Positions 14,590 through 14,612 of a DNA stretch of 14,612 bases are shown here, in pieces. The DNA comes from an uncultured Panacagrimonas sp. GTDB taxonomy: Bacteria > Pseudomonadota > Gammaproteobacteria > Nevskiales > Nevskiaceae. Made by a program: the position numbers and the translations under genes. The notes beneath the pieces are model-generated. The model worked only from the letters and a program-made list of their open reading frames with translations, had not been told where the DNA came from and searched no databases. The stretch lies in NCBI GenBank assembly GCA_946481265.1, contig CAMLNE010000066.1, positions 1 to 14,612 of the forward strand, in the 5' to 3' direction. How positions within the stretch are numbered: position 1 is the first letter of the stretch; every line of letters begins with the position of its first letter.

Positions 14590-14612
14590 CGACATGCCCG
14601 GCTTCCAGGATG

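Overview
The window is GC-rich and densely coded, with Shine-Dalgarno-led genes and proteobacterial families (YajD, DUF202, SulP, an ETHE1-type remnant, a TetR protein of the Vibrio LuxR/HapR type). It looks like a chromosomal accessory stretch of a GC-rich proteobacterium, most likely a gammaproteobacterium; the sequence alone does not fix the genus. There are no rRNA, tRNA, CRISPR or insertion-sequence signatures.

Layout. (1) 107-478, minus: yajD-type HNH nuclease. (2) 479-926: no intact gene, but two decayed fragments lie back to back, the tail of an MFS transporter (plus) and the middle of a short-chain dehydrogenase (minus). Each resembles an intact or nearly intact gene elsewhere in the window. 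(3) 927-6877, plus: a putative flavoenzyme cluster: FMO-like FAD/NAD(P) oxidoreductase, NtaA/DszA-type FMN monooxygenase, LuxR/HapR-like TetR regulator, MFS transporter, and after a 209-bp gap a SAM methyltransferase. Two 8-6-8 palindromes, before the oxidoreductase and before the monooxygenase, resemble each other and the operator known for Vibrio LuxR/SmcR/HapR, so the encoded regulator probably controls both flavoenzyme genes and, through the operon, itself. (4) 6947-7312, minus: DUF202 membrane protein. (5) 7313-9992, plus: a long gene-free stretch, a promoter with a CsoR/CstR-like dyad in its spacer, a collapsed in-frame remnant of a persulfide dioxygenase, and a SulP anion transporter whose ATG overlaps the remnant's stop (TGATG). 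(6) 10174-10966, minus: a short-chain dehydrogenase/reductase broken by an apparent 2-nt deletion near its N-terminus, convergent with SulP; two hairpins lie between them. (7) 11095-11118: a perfect bidirectional terminator, then about 680 bp without a convincing gene. (8) 11804-14557, plus: HAD-IB phosphatase, FMN split-barrel (PPOX-like) protein and nicotinamide phosphoribosyltransferase (nadV), the first two overlapping by 4 nt.

How the parts may work together. The flavoenzyme cluster looks like a regulated oxidative catabolic or detoxification module with its own transporter; its substrate cannot be read from the sequence and no flavin reductase is present in the window. The SulP block is what remains of a sulfide/persulfide detoxification operon. 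The last three genes suggest nicotinamide salvage (NAM to NMN) combined with a phosphatase and a flavin/cofactor-binding protein, an association I cannot assign to a described pathway. Family assignments rest on motifs and family sequences recalled from memory; no search was run.
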